DNA of 64,000 nucleotides from Dehalococcoidia bacterium (GCA_011170285.1 DUEE01000016.1:124001-188000), one strand, 5' to 3'. Positions 26,687 through 38,325 are shown, counted from the first letter of the stretch. Numbers and translations: made by a program. The notes: a model not told the origin generated them from the letters alone.

Positions 26687-27720
26687 GCGAGTGGAAGGAA
26701 TGCAAACTAGGAGATATGGTTGTATTTCAAAGAGGCCACGACCTTCCGAAAGCTGAAATGATTGGTGGAGTAATACCTGTTGCTGGTTCTAATGGAATAA
26801 TCGGATATCACAATAAAGCAACTACTAAAGGGCCTGGAATTACAATTGGGCGAAGTGGAAATATCGGGACACCAAAGTTTTATAAAGATGATTTTTGGGC
26901 TCACAATACAGTACTTTATATTAAAGATTTTAAAGGTAGCGATGAGAAATTTGCCTTTTATTTTCTAAACACATTCGATTTTTTGGGATTTAATGCTGGG
27001 AGTGCCGTCCCAACTTTGAACAGAAACCACATTCATGAGATACCTGTTATTGTTCCACCTCTCCCCGAACAGCGCGCCATTGCCGGTGTGCTTTCCAGCC
27101 TGGATGATAAGATTGACCTTCTGCACCGGCAGAACAGAACGTTGGAAGGAATGGCCGAGGCGCTCTGGCGGAAGATGTTTGTGGAGGATGCGGATCCGGA
27201 GTGGAAGAAAGGGAAGCTGGGAAGCTTTGCATCTTTTTCAAACGGGAAATCACGTCCCCAAGAGGTTTTGAATGGTACTATACCAATCTATGGTGGCAAC
27301 GGAATTCTGGGATACACAAATTGCTCTAATGCGGAAGGTGAATCAATAGTAGTCGGTAGAGTTGGAGCTTACTGTGGTAGTCTTTACATTGAGAATAGGC
27401 CAGTTTGGATTACTGATAATGCTTTACATGCAAAACCTATCAAGGAAGATTTCTCAAAATACCTTTTTTATTTGCTAAAGAACCAAGATTTAAACTCAAT
27501 GGCTGAAGGCTCTAGCCACCCGTTATTGACACAAACACTTTTAAATTCAATTGAAATTGACCTACCTCCAGAAAGTGAAATATTGTTCTTTGGTATGTAC
27601 GCAAACACATGGTTTACCAAAATTATTTTTAATAATGATCAAATCCGCACGCTTTCCCACCTGCGTGATACGCTTCTCCCCAAACTAATGTCCGGGGAAA
27701 TAAGGGTTAAATACAACTAA
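26683..27720 (+). CDS. hsdS: type I restriction-modification specificity subunit S
   Basis: This encodes about 345 residues, slightly short for HsdS. It has two target-recognition domains, each starting WK...LGD/LGSF and running to a conserved helix. The first helix repeat is PPLPEQRAIAGVLSSLDDKI followed by LLHRQNRTLEGMAEALWRKMF near residues 125-165. The second, C-terminal helix (ILFFGMYANTWFTKI) is degenerate but ends in the usual LRDTLLPKLMSGEIRV. ATG 26683 sits in the abi stop (ATGA) behind GGGAGGTGGAGG. It reads a split DNA sequence for both methylation and cleavage. Confidence 0.92.
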   Translation: MSEWKECKLGDMVVFQRGHDLPKAEMIGGVIPVAGSNGIIGYHNKATTKGPGITIGRSGNIGTPKFYKDDFWAHNTVLYIKDFKGSDEKFAFYFLNTFDFLGFNAGSAVPTLNRNHIHEIPVIVPPLPEQRAIAGVLSSLDDKIDLLHRQNRTLEGMAEALWRKMFVEDADPEWKKGKLGSFASFSNGKSRPQEVLNGTIPIYGGNGILGYTNCSNAEGESIVVGRVGAYCGSLYIENRPVWITDNALHAKPIKEDFSKYLFYLLKNQDLNSMAEGSSHPLLTQTLLNSIEIDLPPESEILFFGMYANTWFTKIIFNNDQIRTLSHLRDTLLPKLMSGEIRVKYN

Positions 27721-27731
27721 AAGGAGCTATT

Positions 27732-27992
27732 ATGAATTTACAGGATTTCAAAGAAAAAGCGTTAACTCAATTCACCCAGGAAATAACTGACCTTTTCTTT
27801 TGTTACATCGAGGATGACGAAGACCTTATGCATGATTATCTCAGGGTAATTGGCAGAGAGGGTGACCTGGACACAACCAACCAGAAACTCGGAGAGGCTG
27901 TTAAAAGCTGGTTCAAATTAGAAAATGGAGAAATAAACCGAGAACCTATGAGCAAGCTCATTGAGTCTTACACCGAACATATTAAAAGCTAA
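27732..27992 (+). CDS. small protein between hsdS and hsdR
   Basis: This encodes 86 residues, acidic and helical (MNLQDFKEKALTQFTQEITD at the start, then an EDDEDLMHDYL stretch). It has an AAGGAGC site, 11 bases after hsdS and 27 before hsdR, so it is part of the restriction operon. I do not recognise the family. Possible roles are a regulator or inhibitor of HsdR, or a cargo gene of the locus. No catalytic motif is visible. Confidence 0.75.
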   Translation: MNLQDFKEKALTQFTQEITDLFFCYIEDDEDLMHDYLRVIGREGDLDTTNQKLGEAVKSWFKLENGEINREPMSKLIESYTEHIKS

Positions 27993-28019
27993 ACCTGAAC
28001 ATGTGGTAATTGAGCTAAA

Positions 28020-31253
<3,234 letters not shown>

Positions 31254-31259
31254 AGTATT

Positions 31260-31394
31260 ATGGAAGTTAACATTAGGGATCCGATACATGGGTTCATTAT
31301 GCTCAATGACTTGCACGAATCTAGCATTAATAAACTGGTAAATACAGTAAAACCACACTTCTCCTACTCGGAGATAAATCAAGCCATTTCCTAG
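31260..31394 (+). pseudogene. N-terminal fragment of an HD-domain phosphohydrolase
   Basis: A 44-residue frame begins MEVNIRDPIHGFIMLNDLHE. IRDPIHGFI is the signature start of the HD-superfamily dNTPase-like phosphohydrolases. The frame stops before the HD motif, and no continuation is visible downstream. It lies just after hsdR at the island's right edge. Confidence 0.55.
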
Positions 31395-31514
31395 CTTAAA
31401 AGCGAGAAGATATTAAATTGACGAGTAAGTCAATATTCCGCGTTTCAGGTGGAGTTCGACTGTGCTCGATCTCCTCGTCCGCCAGTGTTGGTCTCCATCT
31501 GTTTGCACATTTCG

Positions 31515-31619
31515 TCAGATTAGTATCTTGACGTTCTGCATCGTTTGACCGTATAGAGCTTTAACAGCCTTTTCTACTATGGGCTTTAATTCAGTTGCAT
31601 TCCTTACCGGCTTACTCAT
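31515..31619 (-). CDS. short frame with good ribosome site, possibly a truncated gene
   Basis: This 34-residue frame begins MSKPVRNATELKPIVEKAVK and lies on the minus strand behind an AGGAGGAAGG site. It ends abruptly at a TGA. The strong start signal suggests it is, or was, the beginning of a real gene. The family is not recognised, and no continuation in other frames was convincing. Confidence 0.3.
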   Translation of the reverse strand: MSKPVRNATELKPIVEKAVKALYGQTMQNVKILI

Positions 31620-31831
31620 AATACCTTCCTCCTGTCGTTGTTCTATTTACTAACCTTCATACCGAGCACCAATATGAGTAAACAACCAAAAAGCGCACCA
31701 GCCACTGCATGTATTTGGCGGTTGCAACATTACATACCATAAACGAGATAGAGCAAGGGGGAGCACCTGCATAAATAGAACGCTACACTAGGTCAGTGAG
31801 GTTTGAGGAGAGTTTGAAGCTGTATTTTTCT

Positions 31832-32308
31832 TTACTTTATTGAAAAGATGACTTCACATTCTTTATCTCCCGCTGCTACAGATTTTACTATCTCTGTCTC
31901 CACTTCTTTCCCCAGAAGTGTGCTCAACATCTTCCTGTCCATATTCATCGTAGCATCACACAGCTCCTTACTCATTCCCTCTAGACCAAGTATGCACCCT
32001 GGATTTTTAAAGTGAATCCTGTCGTCTGATATTTCTATTACCTCCATCCCCATCTCCATCGTCGCATCCATCATTTTAAACAACTCACCAACATCCTTCG
32101 TGTCTTTAACTGGCATCATTTTCCGTATAATCTCTGCCCGTTTCGCACCTCCCTTGCTGGCAACTTCAGCTATTATCGGTAGAGCTGACTTCCCATCTTT
32201 CTCATAAAAAGCCTTGCTCAAATCACCAATTATCAAATACGAATTCCTCATCATAGGTCTAAACCCTTTGGCTGCAGCTTTCATAAAGGTCTTTTTTATT
32301 ATGTTCAT
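31832..32308 (-). CDS. L-2-amino-thiazoline-4-carboxylate hydrolase-like protein
   Basis: This encodes 158 residues, soluble and rich in methionine. The pattern of helices followed by FKNPGCILGLEGMSKELCDATMN (in the C-terminal third) and a final strand CEVIFSIK resembles the ATC_hydrolase/bacteriochlorophyll 4-vinyl-reductase-like fold, in which a cysteine pair sits at these positions. Most members are of unknown function in anaerobes. The ATG has an AAGGAGGG site. It is a lone gene; the dnaN transcript is terminated upstream of it. The function is uncertain. Confidence 0.6.
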   Translation of the reverse strand: MNIIKKTFMKAAAKGFRPMMRNSYLIIGDLSKAFYEKDGKSALPIIAEVASKGGAKRAEIIRKMMPVKDTKDVGELFKMMDATMEMGMEVIEISDDRIHFKNPGCILGLEGMSKELCDATMNMDRKMLSTLLGKEVETEIVKSVAAGDKECEVIFSIK

Positions 32309-32433
32309 TACACCCTCCTTTTAATAATGGCATCACACTAGTAAGATGCAGACTAGCGGCTTTTGTCACCGCATGTATTGCAGAAACTGGTTCTAACTTA
32401 GTATAGGCATCACCTCCTTGCTGGTCGGTCTAC

Positions 32434-32478
32434 AAATTAAAAAGCACCAGCCACCGCTATAATCAGTGGTTCCAGTGC
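32434..32478 (-). terminator. hairpin terminator on minus strand
   Basis: A stem formed by 32464-32478 and 32444-32456 (with G-U pairs and one bulge) is followed, reading on the minus strand, by CTTTTTAATTT. It backs up the dnaN terminator or ends a short RNA from 32480-32590. Confidence 0.45.
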
Positions 32479-32592
32479 CCTTATTTGAACCTCTTCATAT
32501 TCCCCGAGCCAAATAATATTGTTTTTAAGGTTATTTCATATGTTGGGACTTCAATATAGTCCTGTGTTGAGGGTTTGCCAATATACCATAGT

Positions 32593-32626
32593 AATGAAAA
32601 GGCGCCTAGTGAAAAAGCTAGGCGCC
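32593..32626 (-). terminator. dnaN terminator
   Basis: A perfect nine-base-pair stem (GGCGCCTAG at 32601-32609, CTAGGCGCC at 32618-32626) is followed on the minus strand by TTTTCATT. It lies 38 bases after the dnaN stop. Confidence 0.75.
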
Positions 32627-32663
32627 TCCAATTACCCTAAATCATTTCTGAATATAATTTTAT

Positions 32664-33797
32664 CTACCACTGCACAAACATCGGCATGATGACATGGACA
32701 TAGTTATCCACTCCTACCGGACGGATAACGCCAGGGCTGGATGGATTGGTTGTCTCCAGGGCTACCTGTGCCTCATGAAGCACACCAAGCACATCACTCA
32801 AATACTTGCCATTAAAGGCAATCTTTGCCTCCTCACCTTCGATAATAGCATCAATATCGCCAACATCATCGCCTATCTCTTCAGAACGGGCGGAAACAGT
32901 TATCTTGCCCGGGGTTAGCTCACCACCCGGAGTTATCACTAAACGGACAATGCCACTGCCATCACGGGCAAAGATAGAGGCTGTCTTGGTCGCCCTTAGG
33001 AATTCAGCGACATTGACTACTGCTCGGGTAATGTAGCTCTGGGGAATAAGCTGGGTATATTGGGGAAAGGTGCCTTGAACGAGTTGGGATACTAGCTCAG
33101 TATTCTTCAAGCGAAATAGAATCTGGCTCTTTTTGGGGTTTACTGTTATCTCAATTGCCTCCTCCTCATCAACTATAAGACGATTTAATTCAGCCAGGGT
33201 TCGAGATGGAATAATTACTTCGGTCTTCTCAGTAACCGGAACGGCAAGAGGCAGTTTGTATACAGCTAATCTAAAGCCATCGGCGGCGGCTAGTGTCAAC
33301 AAATCACCATCAAACTGGGCATCAATCCCAGTAAGCACTGGGCGTGACTCTTCGGTGGCAGCAGCAAATATAACATGATTAATTCCCTGACGAAGGGCAT
33401 CTACCTCTACCCTGGTGGTAATGCCCTCATCAATCTTGGGTATAGGTGGGAAATCCTTGGCATCAACCCCGCTGATTCGTGCCTCAAATCGAGCACACTT
33501 TAATCCCAATGTCTTGGTCTCAGGGGAAAGGCTAATATCAACCTTCTCGCTGGGCAAGGAGTTAATGAACTCGGTAAGGAGTCTAGACGGAACGGTGATT
33601 GCTCCCTCTGCCTCTACTTTGGCACCAATCCAGCAGCTAATAGCCATTTCCAGATTAGTGGCAACTAACTTGAGGCGAGACTGGTCGGTTGATAAGAGAA
33701 CATTATTGGTTATAGGCAGGGTTGTTCTGATAGCTACTGCTCTCCCTACAACGCTAAGCCCCCTATTTAGATTCTCCTGAAGACATGATAACTTCAT
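32664..33797 (-). CDS. dnaN: DNA polymerase III beta sliding clamp
   Basis: This encodes 377 residues, the normal size of the three-domain clamp that tethers polymerase III and many repair proteins to DNA. The start MKLSCLQENLNRGLSVVGRA, the internal VEVDALRQGINHVIFAAATEESRP and the C-terminal VHVIMPMFVQW (the usual MPM motif) are diagnostic. The ATG has a GGGGGG-type site. No dnaA or oriC-like sequence lies next to it; it is followed by rdgB upstream on the same strand. It ends at a strong hairpin. Confidence 0.96.
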   Translation of the reverse strand: MKLSCLQENLNRGLSVVGRAVAIRTTLPITNNVLLSTDQSRLKLVATNLEMAISCWIGAKVEAEGAITVPSRLLTEFINSLPSEKVDISLSPETKTLGLKCARFEARISGVDAKDFPPIPKIDEGITTRVEVDALRQGINHVIFAAATEESRPVLTGIDAQFDGDLLTLAAADGFRLAVYKLPLAVPVTEKTEVIIPSRTLAELNRLIVDEEEAIEITVNPKKSQILFRLKNTELVSQLVQGTFPQYTQLIPQSYITRAVVNVAEFLRATKTASIFARDGSGIVRLVITPGGELTPGKITVSARSEEIGDDVGDIDAIIEGEEAKIAFNGKYLSDVLGVLHEAQVALETTNPSSPGVIRPVGVDNYVHVIMPMFVQW

Positions 33798-33931
33798 AAT
33801 ACACCCCCCAAAATTATACTAACTGTAATGGACTAGTATATACCAAATTCTACTCAATGTTAATTGTTTTGTCTAAAAATTTACAGGGCATATTTACTGC
33901 CCCTTAATTTGCCTCAATAAAATCCTGATTG

Positions 33932-34531
33932 TTAGTGAACCCTTAATCTCTCCAGCACCTGGTATACTTTTCTGGCTGCCCGCCCCCGATGACTAACTTG
34001 ATTTTTTGTTGCCGGAGGTAACTCAGCCATTGTCTTGCCCAGTTCAGGAAGGTAAAAGATAGGGTCATAGCCAAAGCCTTGCTCACCCTTGGGTTCAAAG
34101 GTGATAAATCCCCAACACTCACCGCAACAAAACTCTACTTTTCCCTCGGGCGTAGCTATGGCGATAACACATCTGAAACAGGCAGACCGCTTCTCCCAGG
34201 GCACACCCTTGAGCCGTGATAATAAGTAATTGACCCTTTCACTATCTGAAGCACCTTCACCGGCATAGCGAGCTGATAACCAGCCAGGTTCACCACCCAA
34301 GGCATCAACCTCCAGACCTGAATCATCAGCCAAAGCTAGTAATTGGCTTTTAATCGCACCAGCAATAGCCTTTAATCTAGCATTCTCCTCAAAGCTCTCT
34401 CCCACCTCGTCAACTATAGTTAAGATACCCTCTTCAGCCGGGGTAACCAACTGGTAGGGGGAGGGTTGGAGTAAACTCCTAAACTCACGCACCTTGGCTT
34501 GATTGTTTGTCGCCAAGAAGAGCTTAGACAT
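33932..34531 (-). CDS. rdgB: dITP/XTP pyrophosphatase
   Basis: This 199-residue HAM1/RdgB protein hydrolyses non-canonical purine nucleoside triphosphates (dITP, XTP) to monophosphates and so cleans the nucleotide pool. Signature pieces are LATNNQAKVREFRSLL at the start, ADDSGLEVDALGGEPGWLSARYAG in the middle, and GFGYDPIFYLPELGKTMAEL with SHRGRA near the end. It begins nine bases after the FBP aldolase/phosphatase stop, so the two form an operon. Confidence 0.95.
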   Translation of the reverse strand: MSKLFLATNNQAKVREFRSLLQPSPYQLVTPAEEGILTIVDEVGESFEENARLKAIAGAIKSQLLALADDSGLEVDALGGEPGWLSARYAGEGASDSERVNYLLSRLKGVPWEKRSACFRCVIAIATPEGKVEFCCGECWGFITFEPKGEQGFGYDPIFYLPELGKTMAELPPATKNQVSHRGRAARKVYQVLERLRVH

Positions 34532-34540
34532 GCCCGTAAC

Positions 34541-35635
34541 TTATAGGTTGATAAACCTTCCCTCTAATTTTTTCATAACCTGAGGCATAGTAGTGTATTC
34601 CATCTCCTCCAAGGGCAGGCGGTGTGGCTCAAAGGGACCGTGGTGGCGCATAATGTCAGCCATCTCGTTAGCTTGCTCACGGGCTGGGTCAAAGGACTTA
34701 TCGGCAAACATATCACGAGGTCCCACCAGCTTGCCTCCACTAAGTTGGAAGCCAACAGATACTACCCTGGGTGGTCCGTCAAAGCGGGTTGGTGTGCTAT
34801 CGGCAATAGCTACTGGCATAAGGGGACCATGATGCGAACCTCGCATCCATCCCTCCACCAGCAAGGGGAAGGTGAATGGTTCCAGCACTTCTCCTACCGC
34901 CGGGAACTGTCCCTGGGAGCGAACAATACACACCGGGTCGTCCTTACCCACATACCGACCGGCAATTAGAGACAGCTTCTGGGTGGAGGATACAGCCGCT
35001 ATTTCCTTAGTCTCCCGGTGATAGACTGCCTTCACCATATAGCGGGAGGGTGCCCCTATGAAAACCAGCATATCATAAATCTCATTAGGGGCGTTAAAGG
35101 TTATCTTCTTGGCTTCCTTAACATCGTGCACCTCAAAGGCAAATCCAGTATGCATATTGTCAGCAATAACCAGCCCGATGGTATTAAACGGGTCAGCAAA
35201 CATCTTATATAGCGGCATATTCCATGCCCCGGCCGAGGTCTTGTCCGCCATAAAAATTATAATGGTCTCAGCGGGACGTTCCTCAATTTCCATCTCAGCC
35301 ACCCCGGGACCCATCCCTTTGATGTTGCCTGAGAAAGCATCTGCCAGTAAATCCTGACCAGCGCCATGAAGCTTCAGGGCTTTAGCTACCTCAGTGCCGG
35401 CAACAAAGGTATCCCAGGCTAACTTATGGATTTTTTCATCTTCCTCACCCCGCTGGTGAGTCATAATCAGTTGTAGGTCATCCCCACACTTGGTTACATG
35501 ATAGTCAACCAGCAAACCTTCCTTTTTAGCTTTAGCCAAGCACTCTTCACCCTTGGCTATAACATCAGGATGAGACTCAGAATGCCCTACATAACCACCC
35601 ACATCAGCCTTAATTACACTCAGGGTAATACTCAT
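34541..35635 (-). CDS. fbp: fructose-1,6-bisphosphate aldolase/phosphatase (archaeal type)
   Basis: This 364-residue bifunctional class V enzyme makes fructose 6-phosphate directly from triose phosphates, a one-way gluconeogenic step. Visible family features are LSVIKADVGGYVGHS with H18, HVTKCGDDLQLIMTH, ADKTSAGAWNMPLYKMFADPF and the Mg-binding and lysine segments, and a C-terminal MRHHGPFEPHRLPLEEMEYT. No class I or II FBPase is in the window. It is typical of archaea and deep-branching or anaerobic bacteria. AAGGAGAAAA precedes the ATG, and it is the first gene before rdgB. Confidence 0.95.
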   Translation of the reverse strand: MSITLSVIKADVGGYVGHSESHPDVIAKGEECLAKAKKEGLLVDYHVTKCGDDLQLIMTHQRGEEDEKIHKLAWDTFVAGTEVAKALKLHGAGQDLLADAFSGNIKGMGPGVAEMEIEERPAETIIIFMADKTSAGAWNMPLYKMFADPFNTIGLVIADNMHTGFAFEVHDVKEAKKITFNAPNEIYDMLVFIGAPSRYMVKAVYHRETKEIAAVSSTQKLSLIAGRYVGKDDPVCIVRSQGQFPAVGEVLEPFTFPLLVEGWMRGSHHGPLMPVAIADSTPTRFDGPPRVVSVGFQLSGGKLVGPRDMFADKSFDPAREQANEMADIMRHHGPFEPHRLPLEEMEYTTMPQVMKKLEGRFINL

Positions 35636-35714
35636 AAATTTTCTCCTTGATATTATTTAGTTAATGCTCAATAACCTTTCGGGCCATTATTCCTCTATTA
35701 CGGAGATGCCTTAT

Positions 35715-35762
35715 CTTTAGCATCTTAGAAATCGTATCTGACATTTTAACTAGATGCTAAAG
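35715..35762. repeat. 11-bp inverted repeat with 26-bp spacer
   Basis: CTTTAGCATCT (35715-35725) and AGATGCTAAAG (35752-35762) are exact reverse complements. They lie in the divergent space between the FBP gene and hisA; there is no T-run, so an operator or a recombination scar is more likely than a terminator. Confidence 0.5.
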
Positions 35763-35902
35763 CCTGCCTTAATGGTTCAGGGGTAAAAATTATATGAAGA
35801 AGTCTTTTCTGTCAAAAAATGCCCAACCAAAGACCAAGGCTACAATGACGATAGTTTAACAACCTGCCCCAGCCGTGTCAAGGAATAAGCCGTTGGGGAG
35901 CA

Positions 35903-35932
35903 TTGTTATCACGGCAACCATAGTGATATAAT
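35903..35932 (+). promoter_or_regulatory. promoter of hisA-hisI
   Basis: TTGTTA (35903-35908), 18 bp, TATAAT (35927-35932), with a TG before the -10. Transcription should begin near 35939, so no start codon further upstream than about 35940 can be used for hisA. Confidence 0.65.
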
Positions 35933-35966
35933 ACATTTGTCATAAATAGAGAGGGGTAAGGCTAAA

Positions 35967-36680
35967 ATAGAATTAATTCCTGCCGTAGACCTTAGACAGG
36001 GTAAATGCGTTCGTCTGTATCAAGGTGACTATAATGTGGAAACGGTATTCTCTGGTAACCCGGTAGAGGTAGCCCTACAGTGGCAATCGCTGGGAGCACC
36101 ACGACTCCACATTGTTGACCTTGATGGGGCGGCTGCGGGTGAGCTCTATAACCTGGACATTATTAAAGAGATAGCTAGTACCGTATTAGTTCCTATTCAA
36201 CTGGGTGGTGGTATCCGCCAACTGGAAACAGTAGTGCAATTGCTTAAATCAGGTATAGAGCGTGTCATCCTGGGCACAGCCGCTGTGGAAGACCCCGGGC
36301 TGATTGAGGAGGCATGCCATAAATTCAGCGAGTCTATTATTGTTAGTATTGATGCCAGGGAGGGAAATATTGCTATCCACGGCTGGCGACAGAGCACAGA
36401 GTTAAAGGCTACAGAATTTACCAAGTCTATGATCAAGCTAGGGGTAAAGCGTTTCATCTACACCGATATTGGTCGCGACGGCACCCTCACTGAGCCAAAT
36501 TTTGCAGCCATCGCTGACCTAGTTAATACCATCAGATTACCTATCATTGCCGCCGGTGGTATTTCCTCGCTGAATCACCTTAATAAGCTCAAACAACTCG
36601 GTGTAGAGGCTTCCATAGTAGGCAAGGCGCTTTATACTGGAGACATCAACCTGAAACAAGCCCTAGCCACTATCTGCTAA
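35967..36680 (+). CDS. hisA: phosphoribosylformimino-5-aminoimidazole carboxamide ribotide isomerase, AUA start
   Basis: This (beta/alpha)8 barrel of 237 residues catalyses the fourth step of histidine synthesis. Strand 1 IPAVDLRQGKCVRLYQGDY carries the catalytic aspartate, and TDIGRDGTL carries the second; LGGGIR and IAAGGISS bind phosphate. The protein must begin near ELIPAVDL, but the frame has no ATG, GTG or TTG there: after an in-frame stop at 35943 the only plausible initiator is ATA at 35967, behind GAGGGGTAAGG. The next standard codon (GTG 36036) would remove strand 1 and the catalytic aspartate. hisI follows 37 bases later. Confidence 0.92.
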   Translation: MELIPAVDLRQGKCVRLYQGDYNVETVFSGNPVEVALQWQSLGAPRLHIVDLDGAAAGELYNLDIIKEIASTVLVPIQLGGGIRQLETVVQLLKSGIERVILGTAAVEDPGLIEEACHKFSESIIVSIDAREGNIAIHGWRQSTELKATEFTKSMIKLGVKRFIYTDIGRDGTLTEPNFAAIADLVNTIRLPIIAAGGISSLNHLNKLKQLGVEASIVGKALYTGDINLKQALATIC

Positions 36681-36717
36681 ATAATGGAATAATTGTACTA
36701 AATAAAAACCAAGGGGG

Positions 36718-37074
36718 ATGAGATTGATAAAAAATATAAAGTATAACGAAAAGGGACTTATCCCGGCTATTGCTCAGGATGACGATACTGGTGAGGTGCT
36801 GATGCTGGGCTATATGAATGAGGAATCATTGCGCCGAACCTTGTCCAGTGGTGAAGTATGGTTTTTCAGTCGCAGCCGACAGGAGCTATGGCATAAGGGA
36901 GAGACCTCAGGCAATCGTATCGTAGTCCGCTCAGTGTGGAAGGACTGTGATAGCGATACCATTCTGGTTAAAGCACACCCTACAGGTCCAGTGTGTCATA
37001 CTGGTAATAAGACCTGTTTCTTTCAACAACTAACCAAACAGGATATAGAAGCCAGCCATCAGGAAGGAGTCTGA
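36718..37074 (+). CDS. hisI: phosphoribosyl-AMP cyclohydrolase
   Basis: This 118-residue zinc enzyme opens the adenine ring of PR-AMP, the third step of histidine synthesis. GLIPAIAQ, VLMLGYMNEESL, FFSRSRQELWHKGETSGN, the metal cluster DCDSDT and CHTGNKTCFF are all present. There is no HisE domain. ATG 36718 lies almost on top of an AAGGGGG site; a TTG at 36724 has better spacing and may be the real start. It overlaps the convergent DUF1385 gene by 16 bases. It is in the hisA operon. Confidence 0.94.
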   Translation: MRLIKNIKYNEKGLIPAIAQDDDTGEVLMLGYMNEESLRRTLSSGEVWFFSRSRQELWHKGETSGNRIVVRSVWKDCDSDTILVKAHPTGPVCHTGNKTCFFQQLTKQDIEASHQEGV

Positions 37075-37952
37075 GCTACTTCTTCAAGCTGGTCAATTTC
37101 TATTACTTTCTCTAATGCGGCTAGAGCAGTCTCTAGCTGACTATCGTCAGGTTCCCGGGTGGTCAATGCCTGTAACCACAACCCGGGGGCAATAACTGCC
37201 CTGACTAAACTATTTTTAGTATGGTTGGCTCCAAAATAGATAACCTCATAACTGATGGCAGCGATAACCGGGATGAGTAGAATTCGTGATAGTACCATTA
37301 ACCACAACGATGGCAAGCCTACAAGGGCAAAAGCTATAATAGCTATAATCAATACTATAAATAGAAAGCTGGTGCCACAACGCCTATGAGCGGTGCTATA
37401 TTTTCTGGCTGCACCTACTTCCAGTGGAGCACCATCTTCATAGGCATTTACTGCCTTATGCTCGGCACCATGATAAGCAAATACTCGCTTGATGTCAGGC
37501 ACTAAGGTCATTAACTTAAGGTAAGCGATGAAAAGAATAAGCCGAATAAGTCCATCTATTAGGTTAAAAACCAGTGGTGAATTAATGTAGGGGTCAAGCA
37601 ACTTGGTTAGGAATAGGGGAGCCATAAAGAACAGGGCAACAGAGAACACCAGGGAAACGGCAACCATAGTCCAAACTAATCCTCCCGAAATCTTAGTATC
37701 TTCCTCCTCTAGGGATACATTAGCTGAATAGAGTAGAGACCTAATACCCAGAACCATAGCTTCAAGTAAAACAATAATACCCCGCATTAACGGGGCTCTC
37801 CTCACCCGACTAGTATATAAACTAGCCAGTGGTTGAGTATTTATAGCCAGATCACCACCAGGACGACGCACCGCGGTTACCACAGCCTTCTGGCCACGCA
37901 TCATCACCCCCTCAATAACCGCCTGTCCCCCATAATGAAATCTCTTCGCCAT
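37059..37952 (-). CDS. DUF1385 family membrane protein (YqhQ-like)
   Basis: This encodes about 297 residues. The N-terminus YGGQAVIEGVMMRG is the family signature. Several hydrophobic segments (around 45-65, 95-135 and 175-245 in the protein) suggest membrane insertion, and YHGAEHKAVNAYE (a conserved histidine/glutamate site, possibly metal-binding) is typical. The function is unknown. ATG 37952 with GGGAG is preferred over TTG 37967, which would include the ribosome site. It lies downstream of rpmE, a common arrangement. Confidence 0.88.
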   Translation of the reverse strand: MAKRFHYGGQAVIEGVMMRGQKAVVTAVRRPGGDLAINTQPLASLYTSRVRRAPLMRGIIVLLEAMVLGIRSLLYSANVSLEEEDTKISGGLVWTMVAVSLVFSVALFFMAPLFLTKLLDPYINSPLVFNLIDGLIRLILFIAYLKLMTLVPDIKRVFAYHGAEHKAVNAYEDGAPLEVGAARKYSTAHRRCGTSFLFIVLIIAIIAFALVGLPSLWLMVLSRILLIPVIAAISYEVIYFGANHTKNSLVRAVIAPGLWLQALTTREPDDSQLETALAALEKVIEIDQLEEVAQTPS

Positions 37953-38061
37953 AATTAAACTCCCCAACAGACCGTTGGAAAATGTGTTTTCTAACGGAAA
38001 TCAAAGCTGTAGGTTCTGGGTTTGCTGAAAAAGTCCTAGGAGTTTTTTTCAGCGCCAGAAA

Positions 38062-38092
38062 CAGAAAGGAGCGGTGCAGTAACCCCGCTCCT
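38062..38092 (-). terminator. terminator after rpmE
   Basis: AGGAGCGG (38067-38074) pairs with CCGCTCCT (38085-38092), followed on the minus strand by TTTCTGTTT. A second, T/A-rich hairpin lies at 38024-38053. Confidence 0.6.
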
Positions 38093-38113
38093 GCCCACAT
38101 GAATTATATTGGC

Positions 38114-38320
38114 TTAACCTTTCTGCTGGTAACGCCGCTTAAACCTTTCCACCCGACCGGCAGTATCCACTACCCTCCGCTCCCCGGTGAAGGCGGGATG
38201 ACACTTGCTGCACAGCTCAACCTTTAGCATCTGCTTGGTAGAGCCGGTGATGAATGTATTGCCGCAAGAACAAATTGCCTTGGCGTCAGTATAATACTTG
38301 GGATGAATCTTATCTTTCAT
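38114..38320 (-). CDS. rpmE: 50S ribosomal protein L31
   Basis: This encodes 68 residues. The start [20 protein letters not shown], then [11 protein letters not shown], gives a zinc-binding CxC...CxxC set, so this is the zinc (C+) form of L31. [15 protein letters not shown] ends it as usual. It is the last of the rplU-rpmA-rpmE run and a terminator follows. Confidence 0.96.
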   Translation of the reverse strand: MKDKIHPKYYTDAKAICSCGNTFITGSTKQMLKVELCSKCHPAFTGERRVVDTAGRVERFKRRYQQKG

Positions 38321-38325
38321 ACCGT

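Noticed and set aside
32480-32600. Coding remnant ending LEPLIIAVAGAF
   Set aside because: No start codon in frame and the end overlaps a terminator-type hairpin; chance hydrophobicity is as likely.
32664-33931. Replication origin next to dnaN
   Set aside because: No DnaA-box cluster, dnaA gene or AT-rich unwinding element was seen around dnaN.
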